In this document: one piece after another, positions 43,525 to 53,785 of the stretch | Numbering within the stretch: the stretch's first letter is position 1 | Layout: each line of letters begins with the position of its first letter | NCBI GenBank assembly: GCA_949130485.1 | Contig: OX422185.1 | Location: forward strand, 10,886,118-10,950,117 | DNA length: 64,000 bases | Reading direction: 5' to 3' | From: Agelas oroides | Taxonomy: Eukaryota; Porifera; Demospongiae; Agelasida; Agelasidae | The notes under the pieces: model-generated | Database searches by the model: none | Seen by the model: the letters and a program-made list of their open reading frames with translations, nothing else | What the model was told of the DNA's origin: nothing | Program-made: the position numbers and the translations under genes

Positions 43525-44869
43525 CACACAGCTACATGTATGTATGAACACAGTCAGGGAATCTTGAGTAAAACACTTACCATATCCAGAAAGGACATTC
43601 TTGGCTGTCCCCGGGAAGGAGAAACTGAAGAGAATGAAGCTTGAGGTGTGTGAGAACTTGGCCCCATCTCAACCTATCTTCACCTGAACCCTTTTCTCAT
43701 GACAGATGTCAGGGTTTTTCTGAATCTGTGATGTCATAAGATAAAACACAACCCACTAGCGGCAACACAAAATCTATTTCTCTTGTACAGCTGTGTAGCC
43801 TAAGCATTAGTGAGTCACAAGTTACATATCAGTGTCTGCGTGCGCCTAGTATAATTCTCATAATACAAGAAATACCCCACGTTGCAGTGCAGCCACCACA
43901 GCTGGCTTGAAATGGCGATAAACGCCATGAAATGGAGCAGGTACCCGTTCAAGCTCGATGTCTTTTCCGGTCTCCTGCCGGGCTTGCTTGACTTGGTAGC
44001 TCCGCGCCAGCTCAGGGTATACCTGTACACACAAGTGAAAATAATAATAAATACACATTTCAGCACCCAAAAACATTTTTAATCTTACCTGTGTCAGCTC
44101 ATGGTAGAACTTGTCACTGACTCCAAACCGCTCCAGCAGATACAAGGTTTGCATCACATTGGAGTGGGAGTTCCTGTCGGTTGGAGCTGTTGACGTGGCT
44201 GGCACTACGGAGGGATGGTTGCCTTGCTGAGAGCTCAATGGAATAACCAACTCATTTCCATCATTGCTCGCTCTTGCAGTGATTGACTTGACCTCAAGTC
44301 CAAAAGTCTCAGCAAACCACAATGCCTTGGTTGCTGATTGTTTGAACTTGGACAGCTTCCTCCGCTTTTGGCGATCGTTAATTGGCTTGGCGCTGTTTGC
44401 CATCACCTCTCGATTCTCTGCCTCTCTTTCCTGCACCAGATGTTCTATGGCCTGTTGTAGGACTGCCACTTCCTGCTCCTTTGACCTCATCACCTCCTCA
44501 ATGTCAGTCACCTGCATCTCAAGTGACTCAATGTCACTCGTGAGATCAGCACAGCTCTCTAACTCCCCTGCACAGATTGCAATTGTATAGTGCCCTCTCC
44601 TGACTTTGTTCCGATTCTCCCCTGAAGCAGCAGAGTACTTCGATTGGAGAGAACCAGCACGCTTAGCCAAGTTGTCCTCTACCCTCCTGCTACCACTCCT
44701 AACCTGAAGAGCTTGCTGGCAAATGCTCTTATTCAGGCAGGCAGTGTATGGCACTCCAACCCTCTCCTTGTGCCACTTGAGCAGAAGATCGTTGGGAATC
44801 TGCAGGCTACAGACTGGCTTTTCTAGCTTGCTCAGGTGGTTGCAGCTAGAAAGCGAGGCTGCTGCACCC

Positions 44870-45724
44870 GGTTTATTCCCACTTCGTCAATTCTCACTTT
44901 GTCAATTCCCACTTCGTCAATTCCCATTTGGTCAACTTCCCACTTTGTCAATTCCCACTTTGTCAATTCCCATTTGGTCAATGTTGACAAAGTGGGAATT
45001 GACAAAGTAGGAATTGACGAAGTGGGAAGTTGACGAAGTGGGAAGATTTACCAAATTATATACTTTTAACCACCATTATAGATCAGTGAATTATTTTAGC
45101 ACATCAGTCAAATCTACTGTCAGGAGATGACCAAACTGTATGGTGGCCCTGGGCGTGATGAAACAGCTGTCAATTTGTCTTCATTCCAAAACCTTAAGTC
45201 ATCGCTCTATCGCAGCAGGCTTCAGAGGTTTCCAACATTGCCTCAAATACGAGAAGAGATTGAGTTCAGGGGAGAGTGGACTCGAACAGCCCCTTAGGAG
45301 GACTTCCTTCTAGTGGACACTGGGCAAAATGATCAAAACCGCCTTGTTCCCTTTGCAACAGTTGGCAATTAGAGAAGTTCGAATTCTGCGAAGCTGAAAC
45401 CATCTATATAGATAGAACTTTCAAGGCCAGTTGTTCTATCAGCTCTTCATGGTGCATGCTGTGTATAATGGTCAGCACATCCGTCACACAGTCAACCACA
45501 TCCCAACATCTAGTTCATATAGACAGCATCATTTTATATACTTTATCAATTCCCACTTCGTCAACTTCCCACTTCGTCAATTCCCACTTTGTCAATTCCC
45601 ACTTTGTCAACATTGACCAAATGGGAATTGACCAAATGGGAATTGACGAAGTGGGAAGTTGACCAAATGGGAATTGACGAAGTGGGAATTGACAAAGTGG
45701 GAATTGACAAAGTGGGAAGATACC
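44870..45724. mobile_element. Mutator-like (MULE) element inserted in an exon
   Basis: The element is 855 bp. It begins GGTTTATTCCCAC and ends with the complement of GGTATCTTCCCAC, flanked by the 8-bp direct repeat CTGCACCC at 44862-44869 and 45725-45732. Each end is an array of a 15-bp unit (TTCCCACTTTGTCAA and variants with TTCGTCAA or TTTGGTCAA) in two opposite blocks, at 44877-45043 and 45546-45719. Between them the plus strand shows decayed MULE transposase: RLQRFPTLPQIREEIEF near 45213-45265, DFLLVDTGQNDQN near 45300, a shifted ETIYIDRTFKA track near 45400 and FYQLFMVHAVYNGQH near 45435. The catalytic core beyond this is missing, so the element cannot move by itself. The 8-bp duplication is close to the usual 8-11 bp of this superfamily. 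Confidence 0.85.
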
Positions 45725-45926
45725 CTGCACCCTCTGTCAGCACCTCCTCCTCAAAAGGCTCCACCTTCTCTACAGGTCTCTTCCTAGGCCTCCCACGGGC
45801 CCTCTTTACATCTTGCTGCTTTCCCTGGTTCTTACTGGACTCACTAGCACTACACTCGGCCATAGCTTTAGCTGTCTCTGAAAGCAACTGCAATCCAACC
45901 CGCCAAAAATATCTTGTACTACCCAA

Positions 45927-46202
45927 GTTTCATGTAAACAACCTGGCTAGCCAGGTTGTATCGGCGTCAGAAAAGCGCTCTGACAATGCATTAGATCTAA
46001 CTTAAAACAACTTACCTGCTTGTCTCTCCCACTGAGACAGATGAAACAAGGCCGCTGGGCTCATAGGCAGTTGTAGTACGGGCGCGAACACGACAGTTCA
46101 GGGACATCTAAGCGAGATAGAAAGCCATGAGCGTATAGTTCTCCATTGAAGCAATGATTATCTAAGATTGTTGACCTGGCTTCTTTTATTTATGTTTACC
46201 AT
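45927..46202. other. 5' flank of the decayed gene
   Basis: This stretch lies upstream of the minus-strand ATG at 45863 and would hold its promoter. No motif was recognised. Confidence 0.3.
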
Positions 46203-46376
46203 CTACAGATATCACCAACCATAGGCGTGCACAGCAGTAGAGGGTTGGGGGGGGGAGAAGCATGCACAAAATGTATGATGTGCGGCACCACCACTCACAG
46301 TAGATGCTGAACGTCCGCTTGACGAAGGGACTGAGTGGGTTGTTGGTCGTTCGACGGAATCGGTGGACTCTTGGTA
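46203..46376 (-). repeat. Dispersed repeat Y, copy 2
   Basis: Nearly identical reverse complement of 36925-37086, without the 36-bp tandem units. It directly abuts repeat X, whereas in the other locus X and Y are about 700 bp apart and in the same orientation. Confidence 0.8.
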
Positions 46377-46379
46377 GCG

Positions 46380-46706
46380 TGTCCAAACAAAAAACAAAAT
46401 TTGGCAATCGGAAAAAGTGAGTAACACAGGCTTAAAGACCAGCCTTATAGCAATTGAACGATATGCATATTGCCTGGGTTACCTATATTTTACCCCAAGA
46501 TATGGCTTTCCGAAGTCAAATGGTACCGTACCCACTTTTTACAACAAAACTCAATGGAGAGAGTGGCACCGGGCCACCTCATTTAAAGATCAACTGCATA
46601 CAACACCTCACCCAGTTTTAAATTTTCTGGGGATCTAAATGAGTCCTGTGCTATGATATCCTAGCCATTTTTGGAGCACAACAGCTCACAGCAGTGGTAT
46701 CAGTTA
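46380..46706 (+). repeat. Dispersed repeat X, copy 2
   Basis: Closely matches 35836-36161 in the same orientation, with scattered substitutions. Confidence 0.8.
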
Positions 46707-47335
46707 TTATGGTAGATGTTTAAAAGTTTGTTTCTTTCAAGAGCTGGCTATGGGGATGACTCTTATGATGAAAATGACATTTGTTTTGGCTAATGAGTCT
46801 AAGTGTAGCTACCAGTGAGTCTCCAAACCTGCAGACAGGAGTCACCAACATGCATGGTCATCGTAATCTGCACTTTAGTGCCTGGAGTCTCTAGGAAGGG
46901 CAGTACAGCTTGTCCACCTATTCCCTTCAACCCAGTCACTGGTCATTCACCATCACATTCTTGTTTGTCCATCTCTTAATAGTCCATCTTCTTTGCAACT
47001 GCAAACACTCCCTTCTCTCCTTCATCATTCTGTGGGCCCACTTATCTCCCAGCAGCTACAGCTGTGGATTTCATGCACTCTTTAGCTCTATTATACATGA
47101 AAAGACTCGTTGCCACACACACAAGCATATGCAGTTCTTATGTCAGTACACAGCCTCCACCGCTCAGGTATCAGGAGTGGGATGTTTGTTTCTGAGGTCC
47201 TTTGGTAATCCTAATGGGAATAAAGTAAGTTGCAGCAGCAAATGACTGTACTGGAGTGACACTCGCTTGCAATGTCCTGAGCTTTTGCTGGTTGCCTTTA
47301 TTTGCAGAGTTGAATGATAGCGAAAAAAGACATTG
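46707..47335. other. Intergenic, no gene recognised
   Basis: Open frames occur (for example 46910-47245) but none shows a domain or a splice context. Confidence 0.35.
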
Positions 47336-47408
47336 AGATCCAGCCAGGATTCGAACCTGGGTCCTCTGAATTCCGGTCAGATGCTCTTACCAACTGAGCC
47401 ACTGGAGC
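47336..47408 (-). tRNA. tRNA-like gene, unusual anticodon loop
   Basis: The minus strand folds into a cloverleaf: acceptor GCTCCAG/CTGGATC (one mismatch), D stem GCTC/GAGC, anticodon stem TCTGA/TCAGA, T stem CCAGG/CCTGG with TTCGAAT. The A box TGGCTCAGTTGG and B box GGTTCGAATCC are canonical, and a T6 run 11 bases downstream (47324-47329) could end Pol III transcription. The loop CCGGAAT would give anticodon GGA (Ser), but position 33 is C instead of U and there is no long variable arm as in tRNA-Ser. It is therefore probably a tRNA pseudogene or SINE head. Confidence 0.6.
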
Positions 47409-47486
47409 TCTGGCGTTGGAGCAGAGGATAGATGGCATTTATCCATAGATACTGTTCGATTCTCAGGCTGGATCTTTAGGCTAACT

Positions 47487-47684
47487 CTAACTCTGCATGG
47501 TTAGTACCGAGGTACTTTTGCTGCCACCAGCAAGCTGGGTAATAGCAGCAGCCACTTTGTATGTGCCGTCAGAACCCCCATTTATAGGAGCCGACCAGAA
47601 GCATTTCTCCTTCCAAAGAAATATCTCAATGTTTGAGCCTAAGGCTGGCATAAACACTTTGTATGGCTTTTCTTCGGAAGTCAT
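47487..47684 (-). CDS. Small open frame, doubtful
   Basis: 65 codons from ATG, beginning MTSEEKPYKVFMPALGSNIE and ending LTMQS. The ATG follows CTGTGAGGTAG, a possible acceptor, and the composition looks protein-like. It has no recognised domain. It lies beside the orphan flank fragment at 47690-47870 and could be an exon or a by-product. Confidence 0.25.
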   Translation of the reverse strand: MTSEEKPYKVFMPALGSNIEIFLWKEKCFWSAPINGGSDGTYKVAAAITQLAGGSKSTSVLTMQS

Positions 47685-47689
47685 CTACC

Positions 47690-47870
47690 TCACAGTTAGC
47701 TGTTCCAAGTTTGTCTACCTTTGAGTCACTTTTACCATTACTTGCTATGTTGCCACACTGACTTTTGACCTAGATTAGTTTATCACTTGTTAAACAGATT
47801 TTCTAACTGACTTCTTTTTCTGAATCAGAAATACCTTAGTAATCCCCCAGTATACCATCTTCGCAGTTGA
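47690..47870 (-). repeat. Orphan piece of the secreted-family upstream region
   Basis: This stretch aligns with the 5' flanks of members 3 and 4 (about 53590-53740 and 60055-60235). Shared landmarks are CATCTAC-TC-CAG-TAGCT, the GTTATGTYGC/GTTGCCACA region, TTTTGACCTAGAT and ATCTTCGCAGTT. No coding part of the family follows it. Confidence 0.6.
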
Positions 47871-47949
47871 ACAGAATTGTCTTATACCTATATTTTATGG
47901 GAATTCCAGTGAAATAGAGCAATCTAAAATTTATGAACAGTTGTATACA

Positions 47950-48960
47950 TCATGGTAGATTGAAGTGGATTGACCACACAGTTGTTACGCTGGTCTGCCA
48001 ACATGCATCATGGGACACTGGTCTGCAAACAAGCTTGAAGAGACACTGTTTTATTTTGGTACTATAGATGCTATTGTAATTGTAAACAACCTGAGAGGCA
48101 GCTGACCCAGATCATTACCATGGAGACTGCATGACAACCATCAGATCATCTGCGATGCTACAAACAGGTGACTTCCTCAGAGGGTTTGAAATTCACAGAT
48201 GTCCAGATGTTCCATGGTTACTATCTACAGATGTTCTTATTGTGCAAAGTCAATGGTTACTATCAGCCAAGGTCATTGTTGTCAGGTGATCTGAGCCAGC
48301 CCAGGTTCTGAGGCCTTCTGTACCACAATAAAGCTTATGGCAACCAATGCGTAAACAATATCATTTATGCTATAGGAGTGTGTACACACTGTTGGAAGTA
48401 AAAAATTTCTAGCACCAAACAGCCTGCATGTAAACTGCTGTACTGACTCTAACCACATACACTACTCTCGACCAGTGAACACCCATTCAGACTGAAAACT
48501 GGCAGGAAATGGTGTGACTAACTACAAAGTGTGATGACCATTTGTGCAAAAGAGAAAATCAATGGATCACCTAGCTGGTCCAAACAAGAACGTTCTATGT
48601 ATAGACAACAATTGCAAAATAAACCATGCAGCCAAGGGACACCCTAACCCTTATTTGATGCAGTTTAAGCCGTTGCATTCACCTCCAGATGTTAAAGATC
48701 ATTGTGGTTGATAGGTTCCACTTATGCATGCAGTAGTGACAGGATAAAAGTCTTCCGCCGCAGTGTCTTTATATTAACTGTCACACTGTCTGCAACTAGC
48801 CGGTAGAGCAACTGTTGTTACAAGGAGGCATTGAAACCACAAAAACAGAGGTTTGCATAACTAAACTACTGTCTGTACGGTAGTTAGTACTACACATGTA
48901 CTTGTATGCGCGGTAGCTACGTAGCACTAAACTGCTGTAATACTTGCTCTCTGTATAATA
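47950..48960 (+). repeat. Diverged relative of repeat R
   Basis: It carries CAACATGCATCATGGG, ATCAGATCATCTGCGATG, ATTGTGGTTGATAGGTTCCA, ACTGTCACACTGTCTGCAAC and AGAGGTTTGCATAACTAAAC. All have counterparts in the same order in repeat R at 37.6-39.4 kb. No gene recognised. Confidence 0.55.
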
Positions 48961-50741
48961 GGGGTGAGAGTAACGAAACGAACGGCAGAACGAAACGGCG
49001 GAACGAAATTCTCTTTAATTCTCGGTGTATAGTAGCTAGTGGTACATAGGGCTAGCTTTCGTTTGTTTTGCTGACCAACTTGGTCTAATATATTCTACGG
49101 AATCGCTGACTCGCACAGAGAATATTTTACGGCCGGAATGGTTTGTTCTTTGCCGACGCAGCATGTGAAACAATTATCAGAAAAGATGGACATGCTACTG
49201 CTATCTCCATCTGCACGAGTTGTGTAGGCGCTAACAACACTAAGTACATGAGAGGCGTCGACGATTCTGTAAATAAGCGTCTTTACCGTTGACAAATTGT
49301 GAAGGCATGGGAATGGTTTTGCAGTAGGTAAGTGCACATTTCAATGTATAGTTTGCCACACTCCCAAAGCTTAAACGTTCTTTTCTAGACATCGAACAAG
49401 AATTTATTGACGGAAAGCTCTCAGCGTATTTTTGCAGACATATCAACCCTGCTTGTGCAATTGCTAGAAGCACATTAGTCTAATACAAAATCTGGCTTGG
49501 ATTTGAGGCTAGTCTGGCTACGCAGACTAGCTGGAACGTGGCTCAACCTGTGGTTGATACGTGGACTACTTCCAGTACCTGTGGACTCTCATCGGCTTCA
49601 TAGCTATACTTCTTGGGAAACTATCAAAGTCTCTCACAAGTCTTGCTAACGTTCACAGCTCCTCTACAACTCCAGTAGTCCTTGGTTCGTTTGATAACTG
49701 TTGCACGTGCATTATCAAAGAACAAAGCATTGCAGCCATAAAATTATTTCCTGTGTGAGTCCACGAGTCCGAGTCTGCGAGTCCGCAGTCCGTAGTCCGC
49801 AGAATACATTCCGGGCCGACAAACTCCGGACTTTGGTCCATGCCTGTTTCCTCTTTCCAATAGTCACACACGCGAGGAGTTTGCTTAGCTGTAGCGTTGC
49901 GCTGTTGAGAAGTAGGCTATGACACGACCAGGAGGACTAGGAAGCAAGTGTTTAGCATTTACCAAAGTCTGCTATCTGTAGCCATTGGTAGCGAACTACT
50001 CAGGGTATAGAAATGGAAACGAGCGCTCAGTACTGAGTCAACTGCCAATGTGCAGCAAAATGACAAGCACTACATAAGAATGCTGGGAGGGAGCCATATA
50101 GCTGTGGTGCGCGTGCGTGAAATTGGTGTGATTTGTGGATGCGGGCTTTCGGTTCGTTTGGTTTTTGATGACATTTTATTTTTTTCTCCTCGAGTACTAT
50201 AGTCTATGCTTGCACTGCTCTGCGTTAAACCTCCGTTGCAGTTACGATGCCGCGGGAACTCAGGAACTAGGGCGGTCAGGGTCCATGCTCCCCCAAGAAA
50301 ATTCTCTGCATGTAGGATGCTAATTCACGGAGGCAACTTTGAGGCAAAGTTCCACTAAATGTTTCGTTCTGTCCTACCTGTATAACCACCCTGACGCCCG
50401 CAAAAACGATGAAGGCCACGATCCTCGTCCAGTGGCGGCCACTAATGACTGCTTAAACAAATCACACTCGAAATTTTATGGGTTATGTGCAGTGGAGTAG
50501 GAACCAATTTTGGATTGAGGGGGCCAAGGTGTATTGGGAGGGGTGGTGTTAGGGTTATATAATAATCAGCATGACATAGTATAATATATACAATAACATG
50601 GAGCCTGATTATTGGGGGTTAGGGTTAGGCCAGCCCCCCCCCCCCCCCCCCCCCCCCCGCTTCCTACTCCACTGATGTGTTATTTTTAGCTTGTGTAACT
50701 AACTTTAGTGCTCACACTGCATTTATTTATTTATTTTTCAG
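48961..50741. other. Intergenic and 5' flank of member 2
   Basis: No gene recognised. A run of 25 C lies at 50634-50658, after GGGGGTTAGGGTTAGGCC. GAGTCCGAGTCTGCGAGTCC and similar CGAGTCC repeats lie near 49760-49800. The stretch must contain the 5' untranslated exon of the gene at 50742. Confidence 0.4.
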
Positions 50742-51482
50742 ATGTTGGCAGCATGGGTGTGGACTTCAGCTGTCTTCTTTAGTTTTCTCAATCTGCACAA
50801 TGCTGTTGCCCAGTCACAGATGTGCAGTGAGCCATTCCAGGCTGTGATGACACTTGTAACCAATGTGACATTTCCCGCTTCAGCCAGTTTTTTGGATTCT
50901 GATCTTGTCTTCTACAGGAGAGTCCTGCGTTTTACAGAAGAAGAGATTGATAGAGACAGGGAGGCTGCAATGCAGTTCTTCCGCGATACCTATGGCCTTG
51001 ACTTTACCAATATAGAACCTAACGAACAGGGACAGAGAACCTTGGGAAATGCAACATTTGAACCTGTTATGCTTCCATTCAACTTTACGTATGTTCATAA
51101 CAGCTGGTTGGTAAATGGAAGAGCAAAGACAAGGTGCTTCCCCGCAGGGGAAGGTGGCTTTCATATACGATTTACAGGTACAATGATGCTGCATGGAGAG
51201 TATGGTGGAGATGAAGGAGCATTAGCTTTGGAAAATGACCGTGTTTTCTTTCAACGTCAATATATTTATGAAGCTTGCAAGCAACAGGGAATTATATTCC
51301 AAGTACAAACACTCGCTCCATTTCGTACATTGGAGGCTGAACCAAGTGGATTCATTGTTTACAATTTTCGAGTTCGCCATCGTGTTCTTGGAGAGGGGAC
51401 AGTTTGGGGAGTTGGCCGAGGAACTGCAGTAAACTCAATGACCGAAAGATTTGAAATTCGTCTAGTTTACACATTTTTGTAA
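50742..51482 (+). CDS. Secreted protein, unnamed family, member 2
   Basis: This 246-residue paralogue of the gene at 33036 has an intact frame. The signal peptide covers about residues 1-23 (MLAAWVWTSAVFFSFLNLHN), followed by QSQMCSEPF. All family blocks are present: FTEEEIDRDREAAMQFF, YGLDFTNIEPNEQGQR, NATFEP, NSWLVNGRAKTRCF, GGFHIRFTGTMMLHGEYGG, EACKQQGIIFQVQ, RHRVLGEGTVWGVGR and LVYTFL. Three shared Cys and the sequons NVT, NAT and NFT are kept, supporting a folded, glycosylated secreted product. The ATG follows TTTATTTTTCAG, so the first coding exon again begins exactly at the start codon. It is convergent with member 3, about 1.2 kb away. It is closer to member 1 in the C-terminal half (RVLGEG, VYTFL), whereas members 3 and 4 end in LRQVFTFL. 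Function not known. Confidence 0.85.
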   Translation: MLAAWVWTSAVFFSFLNLHNAVAQSQMCSEPFQAVMTLVTNVTFPASASFLDSDLVFYRRVLRFTEEEIDRDREAAMQFFRDTYGLDFTNIEPNEQGQRTLGNATFEPVMLPFNFTYVHNSWLVNGRAKTRCFPAGEGGFHIRFTGTMMLHGEYGGDEGALALENDRVFFQRQYIYEACKQQGIIFQVQTLAPFRTLEAEPSGFIVYNFRVRHRVLGEGTVWGVGRGTAVNSMTERFEIRLVYTFL

Positions 51483-52279
51483 CAGACAGTTTATGATTAG
51501 TATTGTCGTATAGGTAAATGTGTACGAAATTGCCAACACGGGTAGTTACAATGTTTTTGTTGGAAAATTACTTTACAACTTCCATGTTGTAGTCTGAGAG
51601 ACTCCTTACATTATCACTAACAAATGGAGGTGGTTACTCTTCAAGTGCTTGTGCACACATCTATGAAAGTGTCCACCTTTGCTAGCAGCAAGTACTTGCA
51701 AGATTTTTGATAGGTGTCCTACTGTACATTTTTTATGCAACAATGTAGAATTATTTGTACACACTCAAGACAGGGCTCTATTGATGTACACATGCAGTGG
51801 CACTATGGGGTCTCATTTGTCATGCACCTGTTTATGTAATAGCAGCAAATTTTGGTTAGAGTAGTAAGGCTATGGTAATGAGTGCATGTGTATATGCTTG
51901 GGGGGAATGGCTACATGCAATTTATCTATCTGTTGGAGGACAATGTTTATTTTGCACATCACTTCTGATTTGTGTGGATACTCTTCAAGGGCATGCAGCG
52001 ACCATTCAAGGGTGGCATCTGATCAAGGAATCAAGGAATTACAAGCTACCAGATGATTTTGCATGGACAGCTGGCATAAGACTATTCATTGCCTGATCAG
52101 GAATAGTCACATATTTATTATTTCTTCCAAGCAAATTAGAAATAGCTTATGGCTTACATACAGAGTTAGACCTAGGCTCACAGTTCAGTTCAACTTTAGC
52201 CAGCCAGCTACTTATGAACTGCCTCACAAGCACCTAGTATTAGGTTCATACCCAGCCACTAACACTAACTCTGATCCTA
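51483..52279. other. Convergent 3' flanks
   Basis: This lies between members 2 and 3. No gene or clear terminator signal was recognised. Confidence 0.35.
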
Positions 52280-52723
52280 ATCCCATGTGGTCTGTATATG
52301 AGCCTACCTCAATATGTAAAGCTAAGGGTATAAGACTGCAATGCTACATAGCAAAATGTCAGTATATCCCTAACCTACAAGCATTTTATGTTTTGTGCAA
52401 CCCTGAGGTCAAAATCTGTGGTCAGGTTACTAGAACACAGGGGGAGACTTTAGGCCCTTTCCCAATCTGACACTGGCCCATTTTTGGAACTCTACATAAA
52501 ATTATCACTTTGTTTACAAATACACAACCAATATTGATATTTTTTGATTACCTCTACTTTACTAGATCATGCATCACTGTACACATTAAATGTTGGCAAT
52601 CTTGGATTCACACAGCCTCAACAACTCACAAACTTTGTGGCCTCAGAAAATACATACTAACATACAAAGAACCTTAATACATACTATACAACAATACTAA
52701 GTATTAACTGTCCCAGTTGAAAA

Positions 52724-53458
52724 TTACAGAAATGTAAAAACTTGCCGAAGTTCAAGCCGGCGGGTTGTTGCATTTATGGTAGTAAATCGGCCAACTCCCC
52801 AAATTATTCCTTCTCCAAGCATACGATTACGAACTCGAAATGAAGTAACAAAATAGCCATCAACTGGTACACTACGACTTGGGGCAAGTGACTCTAAATG
52901 GAAGGCAAGTCCCTGTTGCTTACAAGCATCAAAAACATAATCATATCCATACAAAAGATTTTCATTTCTTGAAGCCAATTTTCCTTCTTCTCAACCATAT
53001 TCTCCATGAAGCATCATTGGACCTGAAAAGCGTACATGAAAGCCACCACCCTCTGCTGGAAAGCACTTTGTCCTTGATCTTCCACTTACCAACCAGCTGT
53101 TGAAAACGTATGTAAAATTGATGGCACTCCTAGTGGTTTCAAATGTTGCATTACCCAAAATTCTCTGTCCCTGATCATTAGGTTCTATGTTTGTAAAGTC
53201 AAGACCGTACATATCATTGTAGAAGCGCATTGCAGCCTCTCTGTACCGATCAATCTCTTCCTCTGTAAAGCGCAGAGTCTTTCTGAAGTGGACAAGATCA
53301 GGATCAAAAGAGCTGGCCGAAATGGGAAGTGTCACATTGGTTACAACTGTTATCGTAGCCTTGAATGGTTCCTCACACATCTGTGACTGGGCAGCAGCAT
53401 TGTGCAGATTGAGAAAACTTAAGAACACAACTGAAATCCAGAGCCACGCTGCGGACAT
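52724..53458 (-). pseudogene. Secreted family member 3, single nonsense codon
   Basis: The ATG at 53456-53458 follows an acceptor (TTTCATTTTCAG on the minus strand) and opens a 155-codon frame. It has a signal peptide (MSAAWLWISVVFLSFLNLHN), QMCEEPF and all family blocks to MMLHGEYG. TGA at 52991-52993 then replaces the GGA (Gly) found at this place in member 4. After the stop the same frame continues without further lesions (YGYDYVFDACKQQG, RVRNRMLGEGIIWGVGR, LRQVFTFL) to 52724. One point change therefore separates it from an intact 244-residue protein. It could be a recent pseudogene, a segregating null allele or a sequence error. A truncated 155-residue secreted product is also possible, but it would lack the third conserved Cys. 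Confidence 0.8.
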
Positions 53459-53773
53459 CTGAAAATGAAACAGAAATAATAATCAAAGTTGTTACACAAA
53501 CTCAAGAAACAACACATCAAGTTAAGCTACAAAATGCTTTGCATCAGCACACGCATCGTCCGCAACCCACAATTCTCAAGTTTAAGCCAGTCATCTACTT
53601 CGCAGCTAGCTGTTCCAAGTTAGTCCACTTTTGTGGCTACGTTTGTGGTTATATGTCACCACATTCCAATTTTATCAGTTGGTGAACGAATTTTTCGACT
53701 GACTCTTTTTTTTCCCATGCAAGTACTGTCTTTGCAGTTTTCGCAAGTCGAAGTTCACAATTTAAAGCCTTTT

Positions 53774-53785
53774 TACGCATGCGTA
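53774..53785. promoter_or_regulatory. Conserved palindromic box upstream of member 3
   Basis: TACGCATGCGTA is a perfect 12-bp palindrome about 315 bp upstream of the ATG. It is conserved as TGCGCATGCGTA before member 4, where it resembles an NRF1-type site. It lies in an otherwise moderately diverged flank. Confidence 0.4.

Larger units (their letters stand above)
40819..45863 (-). pseudogene. Decayed eight-exon gene of an uncharacterised repeated invertebrate family
   Basis: Exons by splice signals: 45863-45725 continuing at 44861-44089 (split by a transposon), 44022-43876, 43683-43581, 43308-43145, 43056-42576, 41611-41537, 41412-41262, 41035-40819. Exon 1 starts MAECSASESSKNQG, has an AT-hook-like RARGRPRKRP and a coiled coil (about 44600-44400), then TLYLLERFGVSDKFYHELTQ. 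Later landmarks are DGAKFSHTSSFILFSFSF, GNHTFTAVRGYQSYELL, PLLNIELTKVVVDELHLLLR, TSLNGTDRLRVLRTLP, SITPYIHIMVDHVPSMLR, FSGQG and GVEKNNDD. I recall this set from multi-copy genes of sponges and cnidarians, possibly transposon-derived; the function is unknown. Lesions are an 855-bp insertion in exon 1, a TGA in exon 3 (before DGAKFS), a frameshift after NNDDSKR in exon 8, and apparently a missing exon between exons 4 and 5 (phases do not match). Stop at 40819-40821. Confidence 0.75.

Noticed and set aside
44870-45730. CRISPR-like regular repeats
   Set aside because: Units are contiguous without unique spacers and flip orientation. They are transposon-end arrays in eukaryotic DNA.
50600-50660. 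Interstitial telomere (TTAGGGTTAGG) next to a C-run
   Set aside because: Only two hexamers are present; this is not enough to claim a telomeric remnant.
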